From Chryseobacterium edaphi (GTDB lineage Bacteria > Bacteroidota > Bacteroidia > Flavobacteriales > Weeksellaceae): 64,000 nt of DNA. The stretch lies in NCBI RefSeq assembly GCF_025628985.1, contig NZ_JAOTEM010000005.1, positions 1 through 64,000 of the forward strand, written 5' to 3'. Shown piece by piece: positions 38,011 to 47,201 of this stretch (its first letter is position 1; every line of letters begins with the position of its first letter). The notes beneath the pieces are model-generated. The model was given only the letters and a program-made list of their open reading frames with translations, ran no database searches and was not told the DNA's origin. The position numbers and the translations under genes are program-made.

Positions 38011-38025
38011 ATAAAATGACATTTC

Positions 38026-39210
38026 ATGTTAATAGATAAAATTACAGTCAGAGGATTTAGTTGTGCAATCGTTTGCATGACTGCGAATGTGACGAATGCC
38101 CAGACTTCAGTTCAGGTAAAAAACACTCAGGATTTTGCAAGAAATGAAATCGTTTCTGTTTCAATTAGTCAGTTGAAGGCTTTTTTAGGGAAAAATAAAG
38201 CGGAAGATTTAAGAATTAAAGACGCTCAAAACCAATTTCTTCCAATTCAATGGATTGATTACGATGGTGATGGAAATAATGATGAATTGCTTTTTCAGGT
38301 AAATATCGATGCTAAAAAAACAAATTCTTACACGATTGTTGCAGATTTAAAAACTCCTGTACCTGAAAGTAAACTGACTACATATTCAAGATTGGTTCCT
38401 GAAAGAGCAGATGACTATACCTGGGAAAATGACAAAATTGCGTTTAGAGTTTACGGTCCGAAAGGTCAGGAAGAGGCTTTGGCAAAAGTAAAAGGAAGCA
38501 CACTTTCAAGTGGTGTCGATATCTGGCTTAAAAGAACTGAAAAATCGGTCATCAACGAATGGTATAAAGGTTATCTGACTGATCCGATGTATTATCACAA
38601 AGACACGAGAGGTGAAGGTTACGATCCGTATCACGTGGGAGACAGTCGCGGAACAGGTGGAATCGGAATCTGGAAAGATGAGAAACTTCAGGTTTCCCAA
38701 AACTTTGTAACGTCGAAAACAATTGCTGAGGGTCCGTTGAGAACGGTTTTCGAATTGACATATAATCCTTGGAGTGAATTTGGAGTGAAGGAAACCAAAA
38801 GAATTTCTCTCGATTTAGGTTCGAATTTTTCTAAGTTTGAATCAACTTTTGAAACTGATAAACAAGTTCCCAATTATACGGTGGGAATTACTTTGCATAA
38901 AAATGAAGGTGAAAGCAAACTCAACGATAAAAATGGTTACTATCTGCATTGGGAGAAAATAGACGATGCTTTTGTCGGCGAAGGAATTGTTGTAAATCCG
39001 AAAATTGTCGAAAAATCCATAGCTTTCAAATCTGAGATTCCAGACCAAAGTAACTTACTGGTTGTAACGAAACCTCAGAAAAAACTAACCTATTACGCAG
39101 GATTTGCATGGCAGAAAAGCGGACAGATACAAACTCAAAATGATTGGGAAAAGATGCTTCAAAAGCAGGCGCAGATTATTGCCAATCCTTTAATAATTAC
39201 TATTAAATAA
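38026..39210 (+). CDS. DUF4861 family secreted protein (pectin locus)
   Basis: 394 aa with a signal peptide (cleaved after TNAQ, residue 26). The body matches DUF4861, found in polysaccharide utilisation loci: an N-terminal sandwich (DYDGDGNNDELLFQ), then a catalytic-looking region with GEGYDPYHVGDSRGTGG, and late beta strands (LTYYAGFAW). Members accompany pectin or uronate-degrading enzymes; their reaction is not known to me. A shorter paralogue (336 aa) sits at 56461-57471 inside the main - strand series. It is followed after 11 nt by the PL10 lyase, forming a two-gene unit. Confidence 0.75.
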   Translation: MLIDKITVRGFSCAIVCMTANVTNAQTSVQVKNTQDFARNEIVSVSISQLKAFLGKNKAEDLRIKDAQNQFLPIQWIDYDGDGNNDELLFQVNIDAKKTNSYTIVADLKTPVPESKLTTYSRLVPERADDYTWENDKIAFRVYGPKGQEEALAKVKGSTLSSGVDIWLKRTEKSVINEWYKGYLTDPMYYHKDTRGEGYDPYHVGDSRGTGGIGIWKDEKLQVSQNFVTSKTIAEGPLRTVFELTYNPWSEFGVKETKRISLDLGSNFSKFESTFETDKQVPNYTVGITLHKNEGESKLNDKNGYYLHWEKIDDAFVGEGIVVNPKIVEKSIAFKSEIPDQSNLLVVTKPQKKLTYYAGFAWQKSGQIQTQNDWEKMLQKQAQIIANPLIITIK

Positions 39211-39221
39211 CTACATTTTAA

Positions 39222-40244
39222 ATGATTAATTTAAAAATCACAATAGCATCATTTTGCTTAATAACAACAGCAATTTCGGCTCAGGTAAAAGATACTTTAG
39301 CGGAAAAAATGATGATATATCAACTTCCGAACGGCGGTTGGGGAAAACATAACAGCGACAAAAAAAATGTTGATTATACAAAAAAGATAGATCCGAAACT
39401 TTTAAAAATAATCAAAGCGAACGACAATGATCTTGCAACAATCGACAACAATGCAACGTCAAAAGAAATCAATGGGTTGATAAAAGCTTATAGCACAACA
39501 AAAAATCCCGCTTACTTAAAATCTGCAGAGAAAGGAATTCAGTATGTGCTTTCGATGCAGTATGGAAATGGTGGTTTTCCACAATATTTTCCCAATTCTG
39601 CAATCTACAGAAAGCAAGTGACTTTTAACGATAATGCAATGATCAATGTATTGACAATTTTGTACAATATATCTGAAGGAAAAGAAGGTTTTGATGCTGT
39701 AAATTCTCAATTGAAAGATAAGTCGAAAGTCGCTTTACAAAAAGGAATTGACTGTATTTTGAAAACTCAGATTACACAAAACGGGAAATTGTCAATCTGG
39801 GCAGATCAGTACAATGAAGTCACTTTAAAACCGGAAAAAGCCAGAGCTTTTGAGCCGATGTCATTGGCAACCGGAGAATCGGTAAATATTGTGAAATTTC
39901 TAATGATGCAACCTTTAACTCCGGAGATTGAAAAATCAATTAAATCTGCCATTCAATGGTTTAAAGAAAGCAAAATTGACGGTTATACATACAACGTTTC
40001 CAGAGATAGCGAAAAAGCAATCCGTACTTTAAGCAAAAAAGAAGGTTCAGCAGTTTGGGCGAGATTTTACGATATTCCAACCAATAAACCTGTTTTTGGA
40101 GACCGTGACGGAAGTGTGAAATTCAATTACGAAGAAGTTTCTGAAGAGCGAAGAATGGGCTACAGTTGGTACAATGAGGCCGGAACAAAATTAATTGAAG
40201 GTGACTTTCCAAAGTGGCTCAAGAAAAATAAAATTTCTCAATAA
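39222..40244 (+). CDS. pelA: Pectate lyase, PL10 family
   Basis: 340 aa with a signal peptide (cleaved after ISAQ, residue 20). PL10 (alpha/alpha toroid) features include MIYQLPNGGWGKH near residues 31-43, NGGFPQYFP, FNDNAMINVL, and the late WADQYNEVTLKPEKARAFEP segment, corresponding to the WCAQ-type motif before the Ca2+/substrate site. It cleaves polygalacturonate by beta-elimination, giving unsaturated oligogalacturonides for the GH105 and KdgF steps encoded on the other strand. Length is typical for the catalytic domain alone. Confidence 0.85.
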   Translation: MINLKITIASFCLITTAISAQVKDTLAEKMMIYQLPNGGWGKHNSDKKNVDYTKKIDPKLLKIIKANDNDLATIDNNATSKEINGLIKAYSTTKNPAYLKSAEKGIQYVLSMQYGNGGFPQYFPNSAIYRKQVTFNDNAMINVLTILYNISEGKEGFDAVNSQLKDKSKVALQKGIDCILKTQITQNGKLSIWADQYNEVTLKPEKARAFEPMSLATGESVNIVKFLMMQPLTPEIEKSIKSAIQWFKESKIDGYTYNVSRDSEKAIRTLSKKEGSAVWARFYDIPTNKPVFGDRDGSVKFNYEEVSEERRMGYSWYNEAGTKLIEGDFPKWLKKNKISQ

Positions 40245-40250
40245 AATTAA

Positions 40251-40283
40251 AATCCTGATGTTTTTTGCATCAGGATTTTTTAT
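40251..40283 (+). terminator. Rho-independent terminator after pelA
   Basis: A 10-bp inverted repeat (40251-40260 with 40268-40277) is followed by a T run, 6 nt after the PL10 stop. It ends the DUF4861-PL10 unit. Confidence 0.85.
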
Positions 40284-40291
40284 GTGAATTT

Positions 40292-40481
40292 TGGTTAAGC
40301 GCAAAGATGTAAAGATTAAATTTAAACAGTTTTTAAGGCGCAAGAAAATTAAAGATTTTCAGCAAGTTGAAAGTAATAAAAGATTTTCATCAAGATTATA
40401 GTCGAAATTTTATCGGAGATGAAATCCTTGCGCCTTAAAACAGACTCAATGCAATTTTCATTGCGCCTTTGCGATTAACCA
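40292..40481. repeat. 190-bp nested palindromic intergenic element
   Basis: Outer arms TGGTTAAGCGCAAA (40292-40305) and TTTGCGATTAACCA (40468-40481) are inverted with one mismatch. Inner arms (40331-40344 and 40427-40440, TTTTAAGGCGCAAG type) are a perfect 14-nt inverted pair. No ORF lies inside. It fills the space between convergent pelA and the DUF1593 gene and resembles a MITE-like or REP-type element. Confidence 0.75.
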
Positions 40482-40515
40482 AAAAAAATAAAATTCATGT
40501 ATTCGTGGCAAAAAA

Positions 40516-41805
40516 CTACTTTAACCACTCCCAACGTTTTGCCCAATCCAGAAGAATGTCATTTTTCCATTTTGAGATTGTTTTTCCACCCTGAAATTTT
40601 CCTTCATACAATTTCGGATCAGACTGATCAGAAAACCACGTATTTCCTAATGGAATATCGGTAGGATTTTCCTTTCCTGGCCAAAGATTGACAATATTTA
40701 ATTTCCCTTCATGACCGTTAAGTTCAGGAATTTCTGATACAAATTTGTAAGTCAAAACTTCTGCACCTTTCGGGACATATTTCAAAGCATAATTTCCGTC
40801 ACCAAGATAAGAACCCGCCCATTTCTGAACATCTTTTTTGTGCATCGTTTCCATGTGAAAAGGTGTAGAGACAGGATTTTCCTTTAAAACAGGACCTTTA
40901 AAATGAAATTCAATTAACGAACAAAAAGCAATTTCTTCAGAACTTCCTTTGGCTCCGTCAACAATAACCTGCGCACTTCGGTTGATCTTTTCAAAACTTC
41001 CGCCCCAACTTTCTTCAGTGGGATCATTGGCGTTGCCATGCATCAGATAAAACAGGGTAGGACTGTCGCCCATTTTGATCTCGCCTTTATAATAATTTTT
41101 GAAATCTTTCCCCATCGCTCCATAGCCTTTGATGTATTGGTCATAATATTCAGTGCTTTTCAGAATCTTAGGATCATCATTTTTTGAGAAGAAAGCATAA
41201 TAGGTCGAATTGGCTTCAATAAACCAAAGATCAGGAAAGTTTTTTGCGATATATGAATAAGAGTTGGCACTCCATTTTTTGTTGGGGCCGCCAATCCAGT
41301 AGATTTTAATCTTATTCTGAATATCCGGAGCATCGTGCAAAGCCTGAGCAACATCTTCCAATCCGCCCCAAACCAAAACCCAAAGCGGCTGAGCTGATTT
41401 TTTTCTGGCAGATTTAATAATCCATTCTGAACCTTCGGTAGGTTTGGAATATCCTTCGTAAGGCGCATTTCCACGCAATCCCTGTTTAGAAACGGAGCGC
41501 AGATATTTTGGAGTAGGAAAACCTGAACTGTGTTTTTTTAGTTTTGGAAGATCTTTCTCGTACAGACCAATCATTTTTAAAATTTCATCTTTACTTCCGT
41601 TTCCGAAAGACGGTGAAGAAACCAACCCTTCAATATTAAATTTATCCGCATACATCAGCAAATGGATCATCGACTGATTGTCATCGGGATCCGTTCCGCC
41701 AATGTCTGTGCTGATCAGGATTCTTGGTTTTAAATCCGAAGATTTTTGAGCTTTTAAGCTTGTGATGCCAAAAATTATCATTAAAAAGTAAATAGCTTTT
41801 TTCAT
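40516..41805 (-). CDS. DUF1593 nucleoside-hydrolase-like secreted protein
   Basis: 429 aa with a signal peptide (cleaved after LKAQ, residue 19). The N-terminal domain has the DxDPDD-type motif of the inosine-uridine nucleoside hydrolase fold (STDIGGTDPDDNQSM), then WVLVWGGLEDVAQAL. This is the DUF1593 signature, often annotated as sugar-binding in pectin loci. The C-terminal ~100 residues are a beta domain (YLGDGNYALKYVP). It is the last gene of the - strand pectin series. Likely removes or binds a glycosidic unit, but the substrate is unknown. Confidence 0.75.
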   Translation of the reverse strand: MKKAIYFLMIIFGITSLKAQKSSDLKPRILISTDIGGTDPDDNQSMIHLLMYADKFNIEGLVSSPSFGNGSKDEILKMIGLYEKDLPKLKKHSSGFPTPKYLRSVSKQGLRGNAPYEGYSKPTEGSEWIIKSARKKSAQPLWVLVWGGLEDVAQALHDAPDIQNKIKIYWIGGPNKKWSANSYSYIAKNFPDLWFIEANSTYYAFFSKNDDPKILKSTEYYDQYIKGYGAMGKDFKNYYKGEIKMGDSPTLFYLMHGNANDPTEESWGGSFEKINRSAQVIVDGAKGSSEEIAFCSLIEFHFKGPVLKENPVSTPFHMETMHKKDVQKWAGSYLGDGNYALKYVPKGAEVLTYKFVSEIPELNGHEGKLNIVNLWPGKENPTDIPLGNTWFSDQSDPKLYEGKFQGGKTISKWKNDILLDWAKRWEWLK

Positions 41806-41856
41806 AACTGAAATTAAATTTTAGTTGTAAGAAATATTATTCGAATCTCTCACTGA

Positions 41857-41901
41857 TCCTACAGATTTTCACAGATTTTTTGCGTAAATATCTGTTAAAA
41901 T
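41857..41901. repeat. ATCTGTTAAAAT intergenic repeat, copy 1
   Basis: CAGATTTTCACAGATTT ... ATCTGTTAAAAT, ending 7 nt before the stop of the GH95 gene. Related sequences at 47131-47201 and 53198-53269 lie at the 3' ends of two other genes of the locus. Confidence 0.6.
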
Positions 41902-41907
41902 GGGAGT

Positions 41908-44382
41908 CTACTTCACATCAAAAGTGTAAACCCTACCTTTTTCAGTTTTAAAATCATACATATCCGTTTCCGGAACTGCAAAACCTTTCGGTTCAGCTTT
42001 AGCTGATTTTAAGGGCGTTTTAATTACATCCACCTGATAATATTCGTTAGTATTTGTTCCTTTTGCGGAAGAGAAAGTGGTTTTGGATTTTAAATTTAGA
42101 TTTTTCGCCACTCTGATTCTTGCATTTCCGCCTAAACTGGATTTTACAACTAATTTCGTTAGCTTAGAATTTTTCCAGTCGATATCAATTTCAAAACCAC
42201 CTCTTGCTTTTAAGCCTTTCACAGAGCCGTTTGGCAAAGCATCGGGGAGTGCAGGCAACAGATAAATGTATCCATCATAACTTTGCAACAGCATTTCTGC
42301 AATTCCCGAAGTGCAGCCAAAATTACCATCGATTTGAAATGGCGGATGTGCATCCAATAGATTCGGATAGGTTCCTCCGGATTGGCCTTTATTTTCCATA
42401 GGAGCAGGAGTTAACTGATCTGAAATCAATTTAAAAGCACGGTTTCCGTCCAGTAATCTTGCCCACCAGTTTACTTTCCAGCCCATCGACCAGCCAGTGG
42501 ATTTGTCGCCACGGTAGATCATCGAATTTTTTGCGGCTTCCGTTAAATCAGGATTTCTGAAAGGCGAAATTTGTCCCGAAGGAAATAATCCGTACAAATG
42601 AGAAATATGTCTGTGTTTATCATCTGTTCTGTCCATATCAGTCAGCCATTCCTGCAACTGACTGTGTTGCCCGATCTGCATGGGCGGAAGTTTAGACAAA
42701 GCCAATTTCACTTCTTTAGAAAGGCTTTGATCCTGATTTAAAATTTTTGAAGCATTGATAAAATTATTAAACACATCAAAAACCAACTGATTATCCATCG
42801 TGGTTCCCGCTGTGATACTGACATTTTTAAAATATTTATTTTCCGGCGACATCGATGGGGAAACCACCAGATATTTTTTTGAAGGATCCTGTTGGAGGAC
42901 GTCCAAGTAAAACAGAGCACAACCTTTTAAAGCTTCATAATTTTTCTTTAGAAATTCTTTGTCTCCGGTGTATAAATAATGAGTCCAAACGTGTTGCGTC
43001 AGCCATGCTCCGCCCATAGGCCACATTCCGTAGAAACCGCCGTCAACGATTCCTGTGATTCGCCACAAATCGGTGTTGTGATGCATATTCCAGCCTCTTG
43101 CTTTGTACATTTCTTTAGCAGATTCCTGTCCGGTAACCGACAGATCCTGAATCATATCAAACAAAGGTTCGTGCATTTCGCTGAGGTTGGTATTTTCTGC
43201 CGGCCAGTAATTCATTTCTGTATTGATGTTCACAGTGTATTTGCTGTCCCAGGCAGGATTCAGCTGATAATTCCAGATTCCCTGCAGGTTTGCAGGCTGC
43301 GTTCCCTGTTGTGATGAGGAGATTAAGAGGTAACGGCCAAACTGAAAGTACAAAGCTACCAAATCCGGATCCTGTGAATTTCCAAATTCTTTAATTCTGA
43401 TGTCCGTTGTTTTATTTGAATGTTCCGTTTTTCCTAAATCTAAACTTATCCGCTTAAAATATTTTTGATAGTTGGCGATATGAGCCTTTAACTCAGTATC
43501 ATATTTTTTACTTAGAGCTTTACTTAAATATTCTGAAACTCTCACATCAGGATTTCCGGAAAGATCATTGTATTTTTTAAAATTGGTTGCAATTGAAACA
43601 TAAATCACCACTTCATCGGCTCCTGAGATATGCAGCTGATCTTTTGTTGAGGTCAGTTTTCCGCCTTTTAAAACAGGAAATGCGACGGTTTTAAAATTAA
43701 CTTTCCCGATCTTATTGTCTACCGAACCGCTCGTTCCATTGATAACCAGTTGATTTTTTTCTGTAAAAATAGAATTGATTTTGTGTGGAGTGGAGGCATT
43801 GATCTTGAAATTTAAACTTCCTTTTTTGCTCGAGGTCAGTTTAATCATAATCACGTTATCGGCAAAAGAAGAGAAGACTTCACGCTTAAAAGTTATGCCG
43901 TTTACTTCGTAAGAAACGGTGCTAACCGCTTTTTCAATATCTAAAGTCCGTTGGTAATTCGTAAAATTCTCATGGCCTTTAAAATCCAGAAACAAATCGC
44001 CCATCGTCTGGTACGGCATTCCATAGTTCAAATCTTTAGGAGCCTGTCTCGGATAGGTTTTGTTGGTTAAATCCTGTGCTTTTTCAAACTGACTTTCATT
44101 GATCAAACGACGGACTTTCTGAATGCTGTCGAATGTATTTTTCGGAACATTATTTCCAGGTTCTCCTGCCCAGATGGTTTCTTCATTCAACTGAAGATGC
44201 TCCTGCACTGCGCCACCGAAAACCATTGCGCCTAACCTTCCGTTTCCGATGGGTAAAGCTTCGTTCCAGTTTTCTGCGGGTTTACTGTAAGTTAATTTTA
44301 AATTTTGCTGAGCAAAAGTTGAGACAGAGATCAACGTTCCGCAAGCTAATAAGATTATTTTATGTTGAATCAGTTTTAGCAT
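41908..44382 (-). CDS. GH95 alpha-L-fucosidase / alpha-L-galactosidase
   Basis: 824 aa with a signal peptide (cleaved after TFAQ, about residue 25). The N-terminal beta domain starts KPAENWNEALPIGNGRLG, the GH95 hallmark. The alpha/alpha barrel contains NINTEMNYWPAEN (the Asn pair of the GH95 active site), SMSPENKYF (general acid region) and FQIDGNFG (Asp near the base). It releases terminal alpha-1,2-L-fucose or L-galactose. In a pectin locus, side chains of rhamnogalacturonan or attached xyloglucan are plausible targets. It precedes the DUF1593 gene, with 102 nt between. Confidence 0.88.
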   Translation of the reverse strand: MLKLIQHKIILLACGTLISVSTFAQQNLKLTYSKPAENWNEALPIGNGRLGAMVFGGAVQEHLQLNEETIWAGEPGNNVPKNTFDSIQKVRRLINESQFEKAQDLTNKTYPRQAPKDLNYGMPYQTMGDLFLDFKGHENFTNYQRTLDIEKAVSTVSYEVNGITFKREVFSSFADNVIMIKLTSSKKGSLNFKINASTPHKINSIFTEKNQLVINGTSGSVDNKIGKVNFKTVAFPVLKGGKLTSTKDQLHISGADEVVIYVSIATNFKKYNDLSGNPDVRVSEYLSKALSKKYDTELKAHIANYQKYFKRISLDLGKTEHSNKTTDIRIKEFGNSQDPDLVALYFQFGRYLLISSSQQGTQPANLQGIWNYQLNPAWDSKYTVNINTEMNYWPAENTNLSEMHEPLFDMIQDLSVTGQESAKEMYKARGWNMHHNTDLWRITGIVDGGFYGMWPMGGAWLTQHVWTHYLYTGDKEFLKKNYEALKGCALFYLDVLQQDPSKKYLVVSPSMSPENKYFKNVSITAGTTMDNQLVFDVFNNFINASKILNQDQSLSKEVKLALSKLPPMQIGQHSQLQEWLTDMDRTDDKHRHISHLYGLFPSGQISPFRNPDLTEAAKNSMIYRGDKSTGWSMGWKVNWWARLLDGNRAFKLISDQLTPAPMENKGQSGGTYPNLLDAHPPFQIDGNFGCTSGIAEMLLQSYDGYIYLLPALPDALPNGSVKGLKARGGFEIDIDWKNSKLTKLVVKSSLGGNARIRVAKNLNLKSKTTFSSAKGTNTNEYYQVDVIKTPLKSAKAEPKGFAVPETDMYDFKTEKGRVYTFDVK

Positions 44383-44461
44383 TTTAAAGATGTTTTAGTG
44401 AAATAAATTTTAAAATTTAAATGCAGATGTTTTTCTCAGTAGTTAAATACTCAGCGGTTAC

Positions 44462-44527
44462 TTTGTCATTCCGTAGGAATCTAAACTGTTTTATTCCTGC
44501 ATGTTGAGATTCCTACGGAATGACAAA
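44462..44527. repeat. 66-bp inverted repeat (TTTGTCATTCCGTAGGAATCT arms)
   Basis: Perfect 21-nt arms at 44462-44482 and 44507-44527. A second copy of the same element with near-identical arms is at 47042-47112. The rest of the spacer (44383-44679) is gene-free. Confidence 0.85.
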
Positions 44528-44679
44528 CGCGCTGTTAAAATCTGACGAACATATAATTTTGAGTAGAGCGAATGATACTAATATGTTTCAAGCTTCATCA
44601 GCGATTTATCGTAACCTTTGCTCCTTAAAACGTTTCACTTTTATTAAAAAATTTACGTTTAGATATTACCCATTACCCA

Positions 44680-45585
44680 TCACTTATTATTCATATTGCC
44701 CAGCCAGTCCGCGCAAATTTTCTTCCAGTTATCCGTCAGTTCAGTTTTATTGGAAATTCCGATATTATGCTCACCTTCCGGGAAGATGAACATGGCTCCT
44801 TTTACTTTATTTTTAATCATCGCTTCGTAGTATAAAATTGAGTTGATAACGGGGACAGCATTATCATTTTGGGCATGAAATAAAATGGTTGGTGGAGTTT
44901 TTTCGGTCACACTATTCTGCATAGAATATTCTTTGATCTTTTCATCGGAAGCATTTTCTCCTAAAAGATTTACACGGCTTCCTTTATGAGCAAATTCGCC
45001 CAGATCAATTACTGGAGACACCAAGATTGCAAAATTGGGAACGGTTGGAATGCTTGTCCAATCTCCTTTCAATTCAGTATAATCGGTTGAGATATTGCTT
45101 ACCATTGCTGCAAGATGTCCTCCCGCTGAAGTTCCTAAAACTCCGATTTGATCAGGTGAAATTCCATATTGAGCTGCATTCTTTCTGATTAGTTTTATTG
45201 CGGCCTGAATATCCTGCAACGGACCGGTTTCTCTCTGTTTTAAATCCGGAGACGTCGGTAAGCGGTAGTTTAAAACAAATGCTGAAATGCCTAAAGTGTT
45301 GAGCCATTTTGCGTAGGAATATCCACCCAGGTCATAGGTCAAATGTCTGTAACCACCGCCGGGAATAATGATAACAGCCATTTTTTTTCTTTCCTCTTTG
45401 GCGGGAAGAAAAGCGAACAGTTCAGCTTCCTGAATTTGGGTAATCCGGCCTTCTTTTTCTTCAATGATGTTTAATTTTAAGCCTTTGGAATTGGGCATTT
45501 CACCTTTCGGCCAGACGGTTATTTTTTGCTGGGCAGAAATTTGAATTCCAATAAAAATGCTGAGTATAAGGATGATGTTTTTCAT
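44680..45585 (-). CDS. Secreted alpha/beta-hydrolase (acetyl/carbohydrate esterase-like), copy 1
   Basis: About 301 aa from the ATG at 45585 (MKNIILILSIFIGIQ). The frame extends to a TTG three codons earlier, but the ATG gives the better signal peptide (cleaved after ISAQ). Oxyanion-type GGGYRHL near residue 75, nucleophile elbow GTSAGGHLAAM (Ser near 152), and a late His in EGEHNIG. It matches secreted esterases of the HSL/dienelactone type that remove acetyl or feruloyl groups from plant polysaccharides. It is closely related over its length to the next gene at 45706-46614, a tandem duplication. Confidence 0.75.
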   Translation of the reverse strand: MKNIILILSIFIGIQISAQQKITVWPKGEMPNSKGLKLNIIEEKEGRITQIQEAELFAFLPAKEERKKMAVIIIPGGGYRHLTYDLGGYSYAKWLNTLGISAFVLNYRLPTSPDLKQRETGPLQDIQAAIKLIRKNAAQYGISPDQIGVLGTSAGGHLAAMVSNISTDYTELKGDWTSIPTVPNFAILVSPVIDLGEFAHKGSRVNLLGENASDEKIKEYSMQNSVTEKTPPTILFHAQNDNAVPVINSILYYEAMIKNKVKGAMFIFPEGEHNIGISNKTELTDNWKKICADWLGNMNNK

Positions 45586-45625
45586 TGTTATCAATTTTGT
45601 TTGTGTCGGTTAATTGCAAAGCGCA

Positions 45626-45650
45626 ACACTTCGACACGCTCAGTGTGACA
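45626..45650. repeat. REP-like unit CTTCGACAnGCTCAG, copy 1
   Basis: ACACT-TCGACACGCTC-AGTGT stem-loop followed by GACA. The same loop core with a compensating stem change (ATGCT/AGCAT) occurs at 48133-48157. Such covariation suggests the hairpin itself matters. Confidence 0.65.
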
Positions 45651-45705
45651 ATGTATAAATTATGCATGAAAATTTTTTAAGCATTTTAAAATTACTTATT
45701 ATACA

Positions 45706-46614
45706 TTACTCATTACCAATACTAAAAAGCCAATCTGCACACAGTTTTTTCCAGTTTTCGTTCATTGGATCTTTATCAGTGACAAAAAAACGGTGGCCAC
45801 CTTTCGGGAAAATAAACATTGCACCTTTCACCTTGTTTTTCGTCATCGCCTTGAAATACAAAATGCTGTTCATCGGCGGAACGGCTGTATCATCCTGATT
45901 GTGAAACAAAATTGTTGGAGGTGTTTTATCGGTCACCAGATTCTGCATGGAAAATTCCTTAATTTTTTCCGGAGAAGCGTTTTCGCCCAGCAAACTGTTG
46001 CGGCTTCCTTTGTGAGCATATTCGCCCAGATCAATGACCGGACAAAAAAGAATGGCAAAGTTTGGAATGCTCGAAATCGTTGACCAATCGCCTTTTAATT
46101 CTGTGTAATCTTTAGAAATATTGCTCGCCATTGTCGCCAGATGTCCGCCTGCTGAGGTTCCCACAACGCCCACCTGATCGGGTGAAATTCCATATTGTTC
46201 AGCATTTTTTCTGATATATTTTATGGAAGCCTGAATATCCTGTAACGGAGCAATTTCTCTTCGGATAAGATCTGGAGAAGTTGGAAGTCGGTAATTTAAA
46301 ACAAAAGCAGAAATCCCAAGTGTATTCAACCATTTTGCAATCTGAAAACCGCCTTCATTGTAAGTCAGTTTGTAATATCCGCCACCGGGAATTATGATGA
46401 CAGCCATTTTTTTTCTGTCTGCTTTCGGAGGTAGAAAAGCAAAAAGTTCAGTTTCAGGATTCTGGGTGATTGTTCCTTCTTTTTTCTCTTCAATATTTAA
46501 TTTTAAGCCTTTGGAATTTGGCATTTGTCCTTTTGGCCAAACCACGATTTTTTCCTGAGCGGAAAGGCTAATACTGAAAAAAAAGAGAAAGGAAATCAGG
46601 ATGAGATTTTTCAT
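45706..46614 (-). CDS. Secreted alpha/beta-hydrolase (esterase-like), copy 2
   Basis: 302 aa with a signal peptide (cleaved after LSAQ, residue 19). Same plan as the gene at 44680: GGGYYKLTYNEGG, GTSAGGHLATM nucleophile, KGGHRFFV histidine. Most differences are at the C-terminus and the cap region. The duplication suggests two related ester substrates or acceptor positions on pectin. Only 120 nt separate the copies, including a REP-like hairpin, so both may be on one transcript. Confidence 0.75.
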   Translation of the reverse strand: MKNLILISFLFFFSISLSAQEKIVVWPKGQMPNSKGLKLNIEEKKEGTITQNPETELFAFLPPKADRKKMAVIIIPGGGYYKLTYNEGGFQIAKWLNTLGISAFVLNYRLPTSPDLIRREIAPLQDIQASIKYIRKNAEQYGISPDQVGVVGTSAGGHLATMASNISKDYTELKGDWSTISSIPNFAILFCPVIDLGEYAHKGSRNSLLGENASPEKIKEFSMQNLVTDKTPPTILFHNQDDTAVPPMNSILYFKAMTKNKVKGAMFIFPKGGHRFFVTDKDPMNENWKKLCADWLFSIGNE

Positions 46615-46661
46615 TTTATTTGCGATTTGGTATCAGTGAAAAATGAAATAATGTATTTAAT

Positions 46662-47000
46662 TTATTGTAAAAAATCTTCTCTGAAAGGTGTGAAAGAATC
46701 AATAAGCTGACCTGCTTCCAAACATTTTACGCCGTGAAAAATATTCGGTTGGGCAAAAAATCCGTCACCTTGTTTCAAAATTTTTGTCTTACCGTCAACC
46801 GTAACTTCAAACTGTCCTGAAGCAACGTATGTAATTTGAGAATGAAAATGCTTATGCAAAGATCCGATCGCATCTTTCTCAAATTTAACGATGACCATCA
46901 TGACCTGAGAATTGTATCCCACGAATTGCCTTGAAACACCGTTTCCTAAATCTTCCCAGTCGGAATTGCCGTCGAAAAATGGTTCTTTTTTGAAATTCAT
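46662..47000 (-). CDS. kdgF: KdgF-like cupin (unsaturated uronate linearisation)
   Basis: 112 aa from the ATG at 47000 (MNFKKEPFF); the upstream part of the frame to 47039 is not family-like. No signal peptide, so cytoplasmic. Metal-binding SLHKHFHSQITYV and IFHGV motifs, and the ending LIDSFTPFREDFL, match KdgF, where the late Asp and Phe contribute to catalysis. KdgF opens 4,5-unsaturated galacturonate to the linear ketonic form after GH105 or lyase action. It links extracellular pectin cleavage to uronate catabolism. Confidence 0.75.
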   Translation of the reverse strand: MNFKKEPFFDGNSDWEDLGNGVSRQFVGYNSQVMMVIVKFEKDAIGSLHKHFHSQITYVASGQFEVTVDGKTKILKQGDGFFAQPNIFHGVKCLEAGQLIDSFTPFREDFLQ

Positions 47001-47041
47001 TTTTTGTTTTAATTTAGCTTTAATTAAACTTATATACACAC

Positions 47042-47112
47042 TTTGTCATTCCGTAGGAATCTCGACTAACTAAAATCAAGATTCAAAGTTTAGATTCCTG
47101 TGGAATGACAAA
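47042..47112. repeat. 71-bp inverted repeat, second copy of the 44462 element
   Basis: Arms TTTGTCATTCCGTAGGAATCT (47042-47062) and AGATTCCTGTGGAATGACAAA (47092-47112), with one mismatch. The loop differs from that of the copy at 44462. Confidence 0.85.
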
Positions 47113-47130
47113 CTAAGTGTTGATTTTCTC

Positions 47131-47201
47131 TCGCAGATTTTCCAGACTGAACAGATCATTTTTGTATTAAATCTGTTAAAATCTGTGCGATCTGTGGGAC
47201 A
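47131..47201. repeat. ATCTGTTAAAAT intergenic repeat, copy 2
   Basis: CGCAGATTTTCCAGA ... AATCTGTTAAAATCTGTGCGATCTGTGGGAC, ending exactly at the 3' end of the CE12 gene. Best preserved of the three copies. Confidence 0.65.

Noticed and set aside
40292..40481. Insertion sequence
   Set aside because: No transposase frame and no visible target duplication; at most a non-autonomous element.
42979..43314. Plus-strand frame inside the GH95 gene
   Set aside because: The - strand encodes conserved GH95 motifs through this stretch; the other frame is a shadow.
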